Source: Mesohalobacter halotolerans (GTDB taxonomy: Bacteria; Bacteroidota; Bacteroidia; Flavobacteriales; Flavobacteriaceae). Taken from it: a stretch of DNA of 64,000 bases. Below are positions 17,747-27,501 of the stretch, piece by piece (position 1 is the stretch's first letter; every line of letters begins with the position of its first letter). Made by a program: the position numbers and the translations under genes. The notes below the pieces were generated by a model. It ran no database searches, was not told where the DNA came from, and saw nothing but the letters and a program-made list of their open reading frames with translations. The stretch lies in NCBI RefSeq assembly GCF_006120725.1, contig NZ_SWMU01000006.1, forward strand, positions 1 through 64,000, written 5' to 3'.

Positions 17747-17770
17747 CAGCCTTGAAAAAATTCAAGGCTG
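17747..17770. terminator. Hairpin between convergent folP and zinc peptidase genes
   Basis: CAGCCTTGAA (17747-17756) and TTCAAGGCTG (17761-17770) form a perfect ten-base stem with an AAAA loop. It lies directly after the folP stop and 29 bases past the stop of the opposite gene. T-rich bases flank both sides only modestly. Likely serves both transcripts. Confidence 0.75.
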
Positions 17771-17798
17771 CTCTTTAGGATTAAATTTATAAAAAACT

Positions 17799-20288
17799 TT
17801 ATTGATTTGGATTTAAAATATTATCTATGCGTTCTATAGCATCTTCAATGTGGTAACGTGTCATCGTATCGCGAGTTCTTCGCAACCCTCTTTGTAAATC
17901 GCCTTTTAAAATTTTAAGTTCACCTCTTACTAAAGGTCTAATATCAGAGTTTTCAACTTCAATACTACTCCTGTTGATATAGCTTCTGTAACGAGATGGT
18001 ATAGGTGATTGTTCTTCTGTCATTAACTCATGCATACGTGTAATGTAAGAACGCTGTAGATTTCTTCTTGGTCTAGAAATTTCAGAACCATTTTTAAGTT
18101 CTTTAAATAAACCTTCTCTTAAATCTTGCATCATTTCTAGAGCAGTATAGGCATCATCATTAAGCTCTTCGTTTTCCATCATTCTGGCAAAACGACCAAA
18201 ATCAAGCAAATCATCAAGTGTTCTTTCTTGAAGATTACGCAATTGCTCTAAATAGCCGTCAAATTGAATTTTATTAAAAATAACTTCATCCAACATCCAT
18301 TGAGGCGTTTCAAACAATTGCTCGTGCAAAAACGCCATCGCGCGGACTTGCTTATCTCTTGGGACGTGCTGATAAACCGCTCCAGCTTGGTCATAAGTTT
18401 TGTAGTATTCGTATACGCCACCAATATTGGCTGTAACGTGACCCATATAGCGTCTATATTGACCAACCACTTGACCGTATAGATCTTCTAAATCTTCGTA
18501 GTTTTTACCTTTTTCTGATGTCCAAATTATAAGATTAGGAACAATACGCTTAAGATTTTCTATACCATATTCGCTGGCTTTCATACTGTCATCGCCAAGG
18601 TCTTCAGTTTGTGAACTTGGGTCGATTACGCCGCCAATTTGTTGACTTCCAAATCGGTATTTAGGATCATCTGCTTTTTCTAAGATCCATTGGTCTAAAA
18701 CAGGTTTTTCATCTTTGCCAGATTTACCAATGATAGGTTTATAACCCCATTTGATGGCATGCTTATCGTATGGACCGACATCAGGCATTAAAGAAACGTC
18801 ACCATCACCTGGCTGGGCGATATAATTAAATCTCGCATAATCCATAATAGATGGTGCAGTACCATATTTTTTGGTAAATTCTGGATCGCGTAAATCTTCA
18901 ACTTTATAGGCTACACTACTTCCCATGTTATGAGGCAAACCTAAAGTATGACCAACCTCATGAGCGGACACAAAGCGAATCAACCTGCCCATTATTTCAT
19001 CTTTAAATTCTACACCACGTGCTTCGGGATTGATGGCTGCAGTTTGCACGAAAAACCAATTGCGCAATAGCGTCATCACATTGTGATACCAATTGATATC
19101 CGATTCTAAAATTTCACCAGAACGCGGGTCACTAACATGCGGTCCATTAGCGTTTGGTATTGGAGAAGCTAAATAACGTACCACAGAATACCGTACATCT
19201 TCCGGACTCCAATCTGGGTCTTCTTCTTTGGTTGGCGGTTCTTTAGCTATGATAGCATTTTTAAAACCAGCTTCTTCAAAAGCGACTTGCCAGTCTTCAA
19301 TCCCTTGTTTGATATATTTACGCCATTTTTTGGGTGTAGCTCTGTCTATGTAGTAAACTATAGGCTCTTTAGGTTCTACTAATTCACCGCGCTTAAATTT
19401 TTCAACATCTTCATCTTTAACTTCTAGGCGCCAGCGATCTAGATATCTAACTGTTTTTGACTCCTGCACATCCAAACCATAATCCGTTTGGCTAGAAGTA
19501 AACCAACCCACACGCTGATCAAAATAACGGCGTTGCATAGGTTCCTCTGGAAGCAGTACCATAGAATTACTAAACATCAATGACATGCTACTTGTACTAC
19601 TATTTGAAGGCGGATTAGAAGCGTTATAGGTTTTGACGTGTCTTATTTCTATATTTTCTGGATAACTTCTTATGGTATCAATATAAGAACGAGACTTATC
19701 TAGTCTTGACACTTTATAATTTCGTCTTCTACTCTGCTGAAGACCTATAGCCTTGACATCTTCTTCAAATAATTTTGTAGCATTAATAACAGTATTATTA
19801 TGAATAGAGTCTTTTTTATAAGCTTCGACATCAAATCCATATAAGATAGGTTCAAAATTTGAATTTTTTACGGCTTCGTGAACAGGAAGAGAATCGTTAG
19901 CATAAACTTCATAAGACACAACTTTCAGGTAAACTTTATCTCCTTTTTTGCTCCATCTCAGCACTTGTTCATTTTGCTTTCCACCGCCAAACCCTAGTCC
20001 AGAAGCTGTTTTGGCAATTCTTGTCACCATCAACATTTCTCGATCAAATAAGGTGTCCGGAATTTCAAAATAATAGTCATCTTTAAGTTTATGCACAGCA
20101 AATAAACCTTCGTCAGTTTTGGCGTCCTTGGTAATTACTTTATCGTAAGGTTTTATGTCGTCTTTACTTGATTTTTGGTTTTGACTACTTGCAGTTTTGG
20201 CATTTTTTAAATTTTTAAATATTCCACAACTCACACTTGACAATGTCATTACACCAATCAAGAGTAATATGATAATTCTACTTTGCAT
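17799..20288 (-). CDS. Exported zinc-dependent metalloprotease (DUF5117/DUF5118 type)
   Basis: An 829-residue lipoprotein: signal peptide with lipobox SVSC, Cys21 the acylated residue. The zinc site HEVGHTLGLPH (residues 443-453) is of the metzincin form HExxHxxGxxH, with DYARFNY downstream as the probable Met-turn region (SIMDYARF). The architecture, a long N-terminal beta-rich region followed by the metzincin domain, matches the large Bacteroidota peptidases annotated with DUF5117 and DUF5118. Likely anchored in the outer membrane or periplasm and acting on proteins. It is last in a leftward run with the DUF3332 and M1 genes, but a terminator at 20374-20407 separates it from them. Confidence 0.88.
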   Translation of the reverse strand: MQSRIIILLLIGVMTLSSVSCGIFKNLKNAKTASSQNQKSSKDDIKPYDKVITKDAKTDEGLFAVHKLKDDYYFEIPDTLFDREMLMVTRIAKTASGLGFGGGKQNEQVLRWSKKGDKVYLKVVSYEVYANDSLPVHEAVKNSNFEPILYGFDVEAYKKDSIHNNTVINATKLFEEDVKAIGLQQSRRRNYKVSRLDKSRSYIDTIRSYPENIEIRHVKTYNASNPPSNSSTSSMSLMFSNSMVLLPEEPMQRRYFDQRVGWFTSSQTDYGLDVQESKTVRYLDRWRLEVKDEDVEKFKRGELVEPKEPIVYYIDRATPKKWRKYIKQGIEDWQVAFEEAGFKNAIIAKEPPTKEEDPDWSPEDVRYSVVRYLASPIPNANGPHVSDPRSGEILESDINWYHNVMTLLRNWFFVQTAAINPEARGVEFKDEIMGRLIRFVSAHEVGHTLGLPHNMGSSVAYKVEDLRDPEFTKKYGTAPSIMDYARFNYIAQPGDGDVSLMPDVGPYDKHAIKWGYKPIIGKSGKDEKPVLDQWILEKADDPKYRFGSQQIGGVIDPSSQTEDLGDDSMKASEYGIENLKRIVPNLIIWTSEKGKNYEDLEDLYGQVVGQYRRYMGHVTANIGGVYEYYKTYDQAGAVYQHVPRDKQVRAMAFLHEQLFETPQWMLDEVIFNKIQFDGYLEQLRNLQERTLDDLLDFGRFARMMENEELNDDAYTALEMMQDLREGLFKELKNGSEISRPRRNLQRSYITRMHELMTEEQSPIPSRYRSYINRSSIEVENSDIRPLVRGELKILKGDLQRGLRRTRDTMTRYHIEDAIERIDNILNPNQ

Positions 20289-20373
20289 ATGATAAATTTT
20301 ATGAAGTTTACTTATTTATTATAAAGTTTGACTATGAAATTGGTGATAAGTTTAACGATTTGGTAAAACTAAT

Positions 20374-20407
20374 AAAAAAACGGCTTGACTATTCAATCAA
20401 ACCGTTT
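20374..20407 (-). terminator. Terminator after the DUF3332 gene
   Basis: On the minus strand AAACGGTTTGA pairs with TCAAGCCGTTT (one G-U) over an eight/nine-base loop, followed by seven T (20374-20380). It lies 25 bases past the DUF3332 stop. Confidence 0.8.
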
Positions 20408-20431
20408 AAGCCTTAATATTTCAAAAAATGA

Positions 20432-21010
20432 TTATTGTTGAGCCCAAAGGCTTTTTTGATAAGAATCTATTTTTTGATTTAAAATGGCATTATTATGCGA
20501 CGGCGTAGCATTGGCGTCTAGCTTGATTTGTTCACCGCTTGGTGTATAAACCACATAGAATCCATCTTTAAAGCTAGCTAATTTGATGAGTTTATCTCCC
20601 TTTTTAGCGTTCCAGGTTTGGTTGTCTGGCGTGTAAACCATTTCAACAATTTTACCCTGATCTTCACCTTCTAAAACTTCAAACTTAAATTGGTTTTTTT
20701 GAGCGGTCATTTTTACTCTTTGCCCATCTACATTAGCAATTTGAGTTTCTGTTTCGCCCTCAGCCATAGCAATTGGGTTATTGCCAGTCCAAAATTCTAA
20801 AGTGTTAAAAATAACAGCATCACCTAAAAAGAAAAGCCCATAGACAGGAATAATATTAAGCCCCCAAAATATAGCATTATTGACAAATTTTGAGTTAGAG
20901 ACTTGCATATTCCAATCCTTTAAGTTATTAAAAGCAGAGAAAGACCCTAAACAACTTGAAGATAGTAAGGATAATGACAAAGCACTCGCGATAATAAAAT
21001 TACGTTTCAT
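20432..21010 (-). CDS. DUF3332 lipoprotein
   Basis: A 192-residue protein with a lipoprotein signal (SSSC, Cys20). A hydrophobic segment around residues 47-72 (FWGLNIIPVYGLFFLGDAVIF) is followed by NTLEFWTGNNP, the hallmark of DUF3332, then a beta-rich C-terminal domain. Function unknown; the family is envelope-associated and common in marine bacteria. It starts 34 bases after the M1 aminopeptidase stop, so it may share that transcript, although a -7-like TATATTTG (minus strand, 21036-21043) lies just before it. Confidence 0.85.
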   Translation of the reverse strand: MKRNFIIASALSLSLLSSSCLGSFSAFNNLKDWNMQVSNSKFVNNAIFWGLNIIPVYGLFFLGDAVIFNTLEFWTGNNPIAMAEGETETQIANVDGQRVKMTAQKNQFKFEVLEGEDQGKIVEMVYTPDNQTWNAKKGDKLIKLASFKDGFYVVYTPSGEQIKLDANATPSHNNAILNQKIDSYQKSLWAQQ

Positions 21011-21044
21011 AATTAAATTTTTTTAGATTATACTTCAAATATAA

Positions 21045-22859
21045 TTATTTTTTTAGAATATTGTTTCCTCTATTAACATCAGCCATTTTTTGGCTTGGAT
21101 CAATTTCAATGGATTTAATGGAAAATTGTGTAGTTGGAATTTCCAAGTCGTAGGTTGGATAAGCCCAAGCCCAATCATCTAGTGTATTTTCAAAACCTGA
21201 TTTTTCCAAACGCATGAGACGTAAAGGAATATAAAACATTTCAGTTTCACCTGTATTATAAGTCACTTTGACTTCAATTGGCATTGGTGTCAAACCGATG
21301 CGTTCTAAAGTAACAACAGAAGCGTTATCTGCTACTTTTATATCTTTTACTGCATAATCTACTGTGTTTGTGGTCATGGTCCAATCGTTCAAATACCAAC
21401 TGAGTTCAGCACCAGATACTTTTTCGGCAACTCTAATAAAGTCATTAGGCGTCGGATGTTTAAATTTCCACTCCTCATAATATCGTTTGAGGGTTTGTTT
21501 TAGGTTGTTTTCACCAATAATATAAGCGAGTTGATTTAAAAATACTGCACCTTTAGAATATGCTGATATTCCGTAAGCTGCATTGCGTTCATATCGATCG
21601 GCATGTGTGGTTTGCGGTTGCTCTATACCAGATTTTGCCAATTGAAAATAACCTTGATAAGCTCCTGCGAGAGGAAAGTCTTTATCTTGATTCATAATTT
21701 CATTTTCAGCTAGTGTAGAAATGTAAGTTGTAAAGCCTTCATCCATCCATTCGTGTTGAGCTTCATTGGTCGCTAATACATGTTGAAACCAAGCGTGTGC
21801 CATTTCGTGTGCTGTGACACCAAATAAACTTCCAAAAGAGCGTTCACCAGTAATTAAAGTACACATTGCATATTCCATACCACCGTCACCGCCTTGAATG
21901 ATAGAATATTGATCGTAAGGATAAGGGCCGATGTTTTTATTAAAATAAGTTAGAAGTTCTTCAGTTTTAGGTTGAAGTTTTGCCCAATTCTCTTTAATTT
22001 TTTTATCGTTTTGATATAAAAAGTGAAGCGTAGTCCCGTCTGCAGCCACTCGTTTATCATGAATATAGTCTGTGTCTGCAGCCCAAGTAAAATCGTGAAC
22101 TTGTGGTGCTACAAAATGCCAGGTCAGTGTTTTACCTTTAGGGTTTACTTTTACACCTTCATCTTCGTATCCATAACCAATTTCATTTGGATTTTGAAGA
22201 TATCCAGATCCACCTAAAATATAATCTTTATCAATAGTGATTTTGACATCAAAATCGCCCCAAACACCGTGAAATTCCCTTGCTATATATGGGTCAGCGT
22301 GCCAGCCTTCAAAATCGTACTCGGCCATTTTGGGATACCATTGTGTCATAGAATAAGCGATACCTTCTCTGTTATCTCGACCTGAGCGTCTAATCTGTAA
22401 AGGCACTTGCGCATCAAATTTCATATTGAATGTTGTCCTTTGCCCAGGCAAAATTGGTTGATCTAGTTGCACTTCTAAAACTGTACCTTCAACCTTATAA
22501 TCTAATGCAGTGTCATTTTGTTTTAAGCTCTTAACATTAATGTAGCCTATTTCATCTTCTTTCAATTTTGAAATTCTGTCACCTACGCGACTATCAGGAT
22601 CTTTTATGGTTCTTGAGCGCACGTCCATTTCACTCCCAGGTTGAAAAGCATTAAAGTACAAGTGGTAGAATACCTTTTGTAGTGTATCTGGTGAATTATT
22701 GGTATAAACTAACTCTTGCTGACCTTGGTATTGGTGTGTCTTAACATCCATGTCAATGTCCATGGTATAATCGACATGTTGTTGCCAATACGAATTGGTA
22801 TTTTGAGCAAAAGTCATGTTTAAAATAAGTAAAAACGTTATTGAAACTAATTTTTTCAT
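21045..22859 (-). CDS. Exported M1-family aminopeptidase
   Basis: A 604-residue zinc peptidase with signal peptide 1-18 (ends TFAQ). The exopeptidase motif GGMEYAM (327-333) and the zinc site HEMAH (351-355) with the third ligand Glu374 (WMDEGF) are intact; a Tyr later in the domain (SAYSKGA) should be the transition-state residue. The protein lacks the long C-terminal HEAT-like domain of PepN, so it is a short M1 type as often seen in Bacteroidota. It trims peptides in the periplasm or at the surface. Terminator of the upstream subtilase lies just before it, so it has its own start. Confidence 0.92.
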   Translation of the reverse strand: MKKLVSITFLLILNMTFAQNTNSYWQQHVDYTMDIDMDVKTHQYQGQQELVYTNNSPDTLQKVFYHLYFNAFQPGSEMDVRSRTIKDPDSRVGDRISKLKEDEIGYINVKSLKQNDTALDYKVEGTVLEVQLDQPILPGQRTTFNMKFDAQVPLQIRRSGRDNREGIAYSMTQWYPKMAEYDFEGWHADPYIAREFHGVWGDFDVKITIDKDYILGGSGYLQNPNEIGYGYEDEGVKVNPKGKTLTWHFVAPQVHDFTWAADTDYIHDKRVAADGTTLHFLYQNDKKIKENWAKLQPKTEELLTYFNKNIGPYPYDQYSIIQGGDGGMEYAMCTLITGERSFGSLFGVTAHEMAHAWFQHVLATNEAQHEWMDEGFTTYISTLAENEIMNQDKDFPLAGAYQGYFQLAKSGIEQPQTTHADRYERNAAYGISAYSKGAVFLNQLAYIIGENNLKQTLKRYYEEWKFKHPTPNDFIRVAEKVSGAELSWYLNDWTMTTNTVDYAVKDIKVADNASVVTLERIGLTPMPIEVKVTYNTGETEMFYIPLRLMRLEKSGFENTLDDWAWAYPTYDLEIPTTQFSIKSIEIDPSQKMADVNRGNNILKK

Positions 22860-22881
22860 ATATATAATTTTTTTAAATTTT

Positions 22882-22912
22882 AAAAAACCCCAATACTTTC
22901 ATATCAGGGTTT
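22882..22912 (-). terminator. Terminator after the subtilase gene
   Basis: Minus strand: AAACCCTGATA (22902-22912) pairs with TATTGGGGTTT (22885-22895) through two G-U pairs, loop TGAAAG, then a run of T (22882-22887). It lies 32 bases past the subtilase stop. Confidence 0.7.
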
Positions 22913-22943
22913 AGAAAATTTTATAAACTGAGGTTAAAAATTA

Positions 22944-24629
22944 TCATTTAGACATTTGACTTGCTAGGATAATGGCATTATATAGATTAACCATATTACC
23001 CGTCTCAGAAATTTCTGCAAAGGGTTTAACTTTATCGGAGTCACCACTTAAAATGACTTCAGCATTCGGAGATAAACCGCTATTTAAAATCACATTTTTT
23101 ACTTGTGCAGCTGAAAGCTTAGGGAACAATGAACGAATCACAGCCGCTACACCAGCGACATTTGGAGATGCCATTGATGTACCTGATAAAAACTCGTATT
23201 CGTCATTAGGCACAGTGGCGTAAATCCCTGCACCCGGAGCAAAAACATCTACGCTGCCTTGACCATAATTAGAAAAACTTGCAATCATATTTGAACCATA
23301 TTCTGAGGTTAAAGCACCGACATTGATAAAATTATCAGCAATTTCATCAATTTGTCCTGGCCATTCATCGTTAGGATAGACTCGATTTTCATCTAGATCT
23401 AGACCTTCATTTCCAGCTGCGTTAACTATCAATACATCATTATCTGCAGCATATTTGATAGCGTCGTTTACCCAATCTGGATGTGTAGAGTAGTATTTAC
23501 CAAAACTCGTATTAATAATTTTTGCGCCATTATCAACGGCATAACGAATGCCAAGAGCTATATCTTTGTCATATTCATCTCCGTCGGGAACTGCTCTAAT
23601 TGGCATGATAGTCACATTTTCTGCAACACCTTTCATGCCTAATCCATTATTTCTAACAGCTCCAATAATGCCTGCAACGTGCGTGCCGTGTCTAGCATCT
23701 TCTTTCTTAGGATCTGGCCCACTCACATCGCCATTACCATAATATTTAGTTGACATATCATCGGGGTCATCTCCCAAGTTTTCTGCCCTAAAGTTTTTAT
23801 CTAAATTAAAATGTGTATCCATTCTCCCTTTAAAATAATCTATACCACTAGAAATTTGTGTTTTGGCTTCCTCTATATCATCGCCAACATTATTCATTAC
23901 AAAAAGCATAAATTGTTTACTTTGTTGTAAACTATCAGACTCTGCTTTTAAAGCAGAAACCTCTTCTTTTGTAAAAGTCTCTTTTCCTAAGGCCTTACTT
24001 ACAGCTGCATAAGACGAATTGAGTTGTTGTAAAATCCCTTGGTAACGAGCAACATTAGCTTGAGCTTGCTGCACTTCTTTATCGTATTCGGCTTTTGCTT
24101 TTTGATAAAGCTCAAAATCCTCTTTTTGATCTGCAGGAATTTGGTCGGCAGTTTTACCTTCAAATTTATCTTGGTGGGCTTTTATGATTCTTGTCATTTC
24201 GAGATTTTCTCCTACAATATCACCTAAAAAGTTCCAACCATGTACATCATCTACATAACCATTTTTATCATCATCAACACCATTGTCTGCAACTTCGTCT
24301 TTATTGATCCAAATCACCGGGCTTAAATCTTCATGCTGGATATCTATCCCGCTATCGAGAACAGCTACAATGACATTTTTGCCTTCATAATCTTTTATTA
24401 TTTCGTTATAAGCTTTTTCCACACTCATCCCTGGAATAGTATCATTTACGAGGTCTAAATGAGCCCAAGTTTGTTTTTGATCATCTGTAAGTTCAGTGGT
24501 CTTTCTAGGTTGTGTGTCTATGTTTGCAATTGGAGTTGAAACAATTTTGGGTCCTGTAGACCCGCAGCTTAACAAAAGCATAGCGCTAATTGTTAAAACT
24601 GATACTGAGGTAATGTGTCTAAGCGTCAT
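22944..24629 (-). CDS. S8 subtilisin-like serine protease lipoprotein with internal coiled-coil insertion
   Basis: A 561-residue exported protease: lipoprotein signal with LLSC, Cys22. The catalytic triad is complete: Asp92 (VLDSGID), His314 (HGTHVAG) and Ser485 (SGTSMASP), with the oxyanion Asn407 (NAAGNEG). Between the Asp and His regions, about residues 140-290, sits an extra ~150-residue segment rich in Lys, Glu, Gln and Ala, predicted mostly helical or coiled coil, where ordinary subtilases have about 30-40 residues. No C-terminal T9SS sorting domain is evident, so it is more likely lipid-anchored than secreted by T9SS. It starts 10 bases after the MBL-fold gene stop and is probably co-transcribed with it. 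Confidence 0.93.
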   Translation of the reverse strand: MTLRHITSVSVLTISAMLLLSCGSTGPKIVSTPIANIDTQPRKTTELTDDQKQTWAHLDLVNDTIPGMSVEKAYNEIIKDYEGKNVIVAVLDSGIDIQHEDLSPVIWINKDEVADNGVDDDKNGYVDDVHGWNFLGDIVGENLEMTRIIKAHQDKFEGKTADQIPADQKEDFELYQKAKAEYDKEVQQAQANVARYQGILQQLNSSYAAVSKALGKETFTKEEVSALKAESDSLQQSKQFMLFVMNNVGDDIEEAKTQISSGIDYFKGRMDTHFNLDKNFRAENLGDDPDDMSTKYYGNGDVSGPDPKKEDARHGTHVAGIIGAVRNNGLGMKGVAENVTIMPIRAVPDGDEYDKDIALGIRYAVDNGAKIINTSFGKYYSTHPDWVNDAIKYAADNDVLIVNAAGNEGLDLDENRVYPNDEWPGQIDEIADNFINVGALTSEYGSNMIASFSNYGQGSVDVFAPGAGIYATVPNDEYEFLSGTSMASPNVAGVAAVIRSLFPKLSAAQVKNVILNSGLSPNAEVILSGDSDKVKPFAEISETGNMVNLYNAIILASQMSK

Positions 24630-24639
24630 GGTTTAATGT

Positions 24640-25497
24640 TTAATTGAATAATTGGTTAAAAGTAAAAGTTTGATTATGTCGCACACCTTTCTCGGTGTGT
24701 TTTAGGTTTATAATTTCATTGTGTGCATCATGTTCTAAAAACAAATAATAATCTTCATCGGCAGCTTGTTGAAGAAAAGCTTTTTTTTCTTTTAAAGTTA
24801 ACAATGGTCTGGTATCATATCCCATCACAAATGGGAGTGGCACATGACCTGCAGTTGGCAATAAGTCTGCAGCAAAAACTAGTGTTTTACCTTTGTATGA
24901 GATGATTGGAATCATTTGTTTGTCGGTATGTCCATCAACAAATAAAACTTCAAAATTAAGTTGTTTATAAAATTCTCTTCGCTTTTCTCGTTCTAAAAAA
25001 CACAGCTGACCTGATTCCTGCATGGGAAGTAAATTTTCCTTGAGAAAAGAGGCTTTTTCTCTGTCGTTTGGGTTAATGGCCCAATCCCAATGTTCTTTAT
25101 TGGTCCAAAATTTAGCGTTTTTAAAGGCAGGTTCATACCCTGTACGGTCTTTGTTCCATTGCACGCTTCCGCCACAATGGTCAAAATGTAGATGGGTCAT
25201 AAAAACATCTGTAATATCATCCCGATGAAAACCATACTGCTTTAACGATTTATCTAAGCTGTGATTACCCCATCTGTAATAATAACTGAAAAATTTATCG
25301 CTTTGTTTATTACCAAGCCCAGTATCGATGAGAATCAATTTATCGCCATCTTCTATAAGTAAGCTTGTTGCCGCAATGTCTATCATATTATTACTATCGG
25401 CTGGATTTGTTCTAGACCAAAGGGATTTTGGCACTACACCAAACATAGCGCCGCCGTCTAATTTGAAATTTCCAGTTTCAATTGGATATAACTTCAT
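24640..25497 (-). CDS. MBL-fold metallo-hydrolase (lactonase-like)
   Basis: A 285-residue cytoplasmic protein; start at ATG 25497 (MKLYPIETG) preferred over the frame's earlier start at 25539. The binuclear metal motif THLHFDHCGG (HxHxDH) is present, with DGHTDKQM, AADLLPTAG and FLEHDAH as later ligand regions. The fold and lay-out resemble AHL-lactonase-like and other small-molecule MBL hydrolases. The substrate is unknown, and lactonase activity is only a family possibility. It is divergent from the antiporter gene (59 bases between starts) and upstream of the subtilase. Confidence 0.85.
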   Translation of the reverse strand: MKLYPIETGNFKLDGGAMFGVVPKSLWSRTNPADSNNMIDIAATSLLIEDGDKLILIDTGLGNKQSDKFFSYYYRWGNHSLDKSLKQYGFHRDDITDVFMTHLHFDHCGGSVQWNKDRTGYEPAFKNAKFWTNKEHWDWAINPNDREKASFLKENLLPMQESGQLCFLEREKRREFYKQLNFEVLFVDGHTDKQMIPIISYKGKTLVFAADLLPTAGHVPLPFVMGYDTRPLLTLKEKKAFLQQAADEDYYLFLEHDAHNEIINLKHTEKGVRHNQTFTFNQLFN

Positions 25498-25555
25498 ACT
25501 TATTTTTAAGGGATTCGCAAGATAATAAAACTCTCTCAACTTGCTTTGATTGTAA

Positions 25556-27487
25556 ATGAATTATGCTATTTTTATCGTTTTATTTGTATTTATGTTTGAA
25601 TTAGCAGCTATCATTATATTAGGTATTATAGCACAGTGGGTTGCCTGGCGCTTTAAAATCCCTGCTATTTTGCCCCTTATCCTTATAGGTCTTATTGTAG
25701 GACCACTAGCAACACTTTACACTGATGATGGATCAAAAATTATTGAACCTGTATGGAATGGGGAAAATGGTCTTTTTCCCGGTGAAAGCCTATACTATTT
25801 TGTATCCTTGGCCATTGGTGTCATATTATTTGAAGGTGGTTTAACTTTAAAACGAGGTGAGATTTTTAATGTAAGTAACGTTATTGTTAAGCTTATTAGT
25901 ATAGCTGTAATCATAACGTTTGTGGGTGCCGGTATTGCAGTACATTTTATTTTTGGTTTGTCTTGGAAAATTTCACTGCTCTTTTCAGCACTTGTTATTG
26001 TCACAGGTCCCACAGTAATTACGCCTATTCTGAGAAATATCCCGCTTAAAAGGGATGTCTCTGCCATTTTAAAATGGGAAGGTATTCTCATAGATCCTAT
26101 CGGCGCTTTGTTTGCTGTATTGGTATTTGAGTTTATCAATGCAAAAGCAGGTGCTGAATATTCTTCTAAAGCTTTAATAGACTTTGGTAAAGTAATCCTC
26201 TTTGGTTTTAGTTTTGGATTTACATTTGCACGTGGTTTGATTTACGTTATCAAAAAGAAAATCATACCACACTATCTTTTAAATGTGGTGACGCTGGCCG
26301 TAGTGTTGGGTGTTTTTGTTCTCGCCGACACTTTTGCCCATGAAAGCGGATTACTAGCTGTGGTTGTTATGGGTGTGATTATGGGTAATACCGACTTACC
26401 TAACTTTAAAGATCTTTTGTATTTCAAAGAGTCTCTAAGTGTTTTATTAATTAGTATTCTTTTTATACTTCTAGCCGCCAATATTAATTATGAAGATTTA
26501 CTGCTCGTTTACAATATTAAGTCGCTCTATTTATTCTTAGTCATTGTATTCTTAATACGACCTTTGGGTGTATTTTTAAGTAGTATAAACTCAAATTTAG
26601 CGCTCAACGAAAAAATGTTCATCAGTTGGGTTGGCCCACGAGGTATTGTTGCCGCTGGTATTGCTTCACTTTTTGGAATAAAATTGGCCAACAAAGGTGT
26701 TCAAGATGCAGAATATATAACGCCTCTTGTTTTCTTAATTGTTTTAGGTACTGTTTTGCTCAATGCGACAACAGCAAGGCCTTTTGCTAAATTGGTTGGT
26801 GTATTTCTAAGGAACTCAAGTGGCGTTCTAATAGTCGGATCTTCTTCATTTTCACGTATTATCGCCAAATATTTGAAGGAAAATAATCGTCATGTCGTCG
26901 TTATAGACAACAACCAAAGTAATATTGAAGAAGCCAAAAAAATGGGACTCGATGCGTTTACCGCTGATATATTTTCAGATGACTTACAAGACAATTTAGA
27001 GTTGAGTGACATTGGATATCTCATGGCTTTAACCGGCAATACTTCTATCAATAAAAGAGCCATAGAAAATTTTCAAAAAGAATTTGGCGAGAATGGAACA
27101 TTTAGAGTCATATCTCCTGAAGAAATGAACGACCCTGAAAACAATCCTGATGATGGACTATTTTCTCATACAGATGATTACATAAAGCTAGTCAACCTTT
27201 CAAGACGATATCCGGAAATTCATGAGACCGAGATTAATTCTCAGCAACATTATGAAGGGTTAATCGAAATTACAAAAGCAGATCCTGATGTGATTCCAAT
27301 TTTTATTAAAACTAAAGATGGTAATTTAGAGATAATTCCATCTGATAGTGATGAAATTGACGTAGAAGAGGATTGCAAGCTGGTATACATGGGTAAAGAA
27401 ATTGAATCAGCAAAATCTAAAAAAATCACACAAGAAGATTCTCTTAAAGAAGAAGACCAAATTAAAGAAAGTGATACTTCAGACTAG
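25556..27487 (+). CDS. CPA1-type Na+(K+)/H+ antiporter with TrkA-N-like domain
   Basis: A 643-residue inner-membrane antiporter. About twelve membrane helices (residues 1-410) carry CPA1 family features, including GPRGIVAAGIASLFG near 360-375 and the acidic ion-site region. After the membrane part a cytoplasmic nucleotide-binding-like fold (VLIVGSSSFSRIIAKYL, then VVIDNN) resembles TrkA-N/RCK regulatory domains, followed by an acidic C-terminal tail rich in Glu, Asp and Lys. Role: pH and sodium/potassium homeostasis, consistent with saline habitat. The start could also be the Met at residue 13. It is 14 bases upstream of dprA, perhaps in the same transcript. Confidence 0.9.
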   Translation: MNYAIFIVLFVFMFELAAIIILGIIAQWVAWRFKIPAILPLILIGLIVGPLATLYTDDGSKIIEPVWNGENGLFPGESLYYFVSLAIGVILFEGGLTLKRGEIFNVSNVIVKLISIAVIITFVGAGIAVHFIFGLSWKISLLFSALVIVTGPTVITPILRNIPLKRDVSAILKWEGILIDPIGALFAVLVFEFINAKAGAEYSSKALIDFGKVILFGFSFGFTFARGLIYVIKKKIIPHYLLNVVTLAVVLGVFVLADTFAHESGLLAVVVMGVIMGNTDLPNFKDLLYFKESLSVLLISILFILLAANINYEDLLLVYNIKSLYLFLVIVFLIRPLGVFLSSINSNLALNEKMFISWVGPRGIVAAGIASLFGIKLANKGVQDAEYITPLVFLIVLGTVLLNATTARPFAKLVGVFLRNSSGVLIVGSSSFSRIIAKYLKENNRHVVVIDNNQSNIEEAKKMGLDAFTADIFSDDLQDNLELSDIGYLMALTGNTSINKRAIENFQKEFGENGTFRVISPEEMNDPENNPDDGLFSHTDDYIKLVNLSRRYPEIHETEINSQQHYEGLIEITKADPDVIPIFIKTKDGNLEIIPSDSDEIDVEEDCKLVYMGKEIESAKSKKITQEDSLKEEDQIKESDTSD

Positions 27488-27501
27488 CTAGAGGTAAGAT
27501 C

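Noticed and set aside
25795-26139. Minus-strand 114-residue frame in the antiporter gene
   Set aside because: Antisense to membrane helices, which give hydrophobic shadow frames; no independent support.
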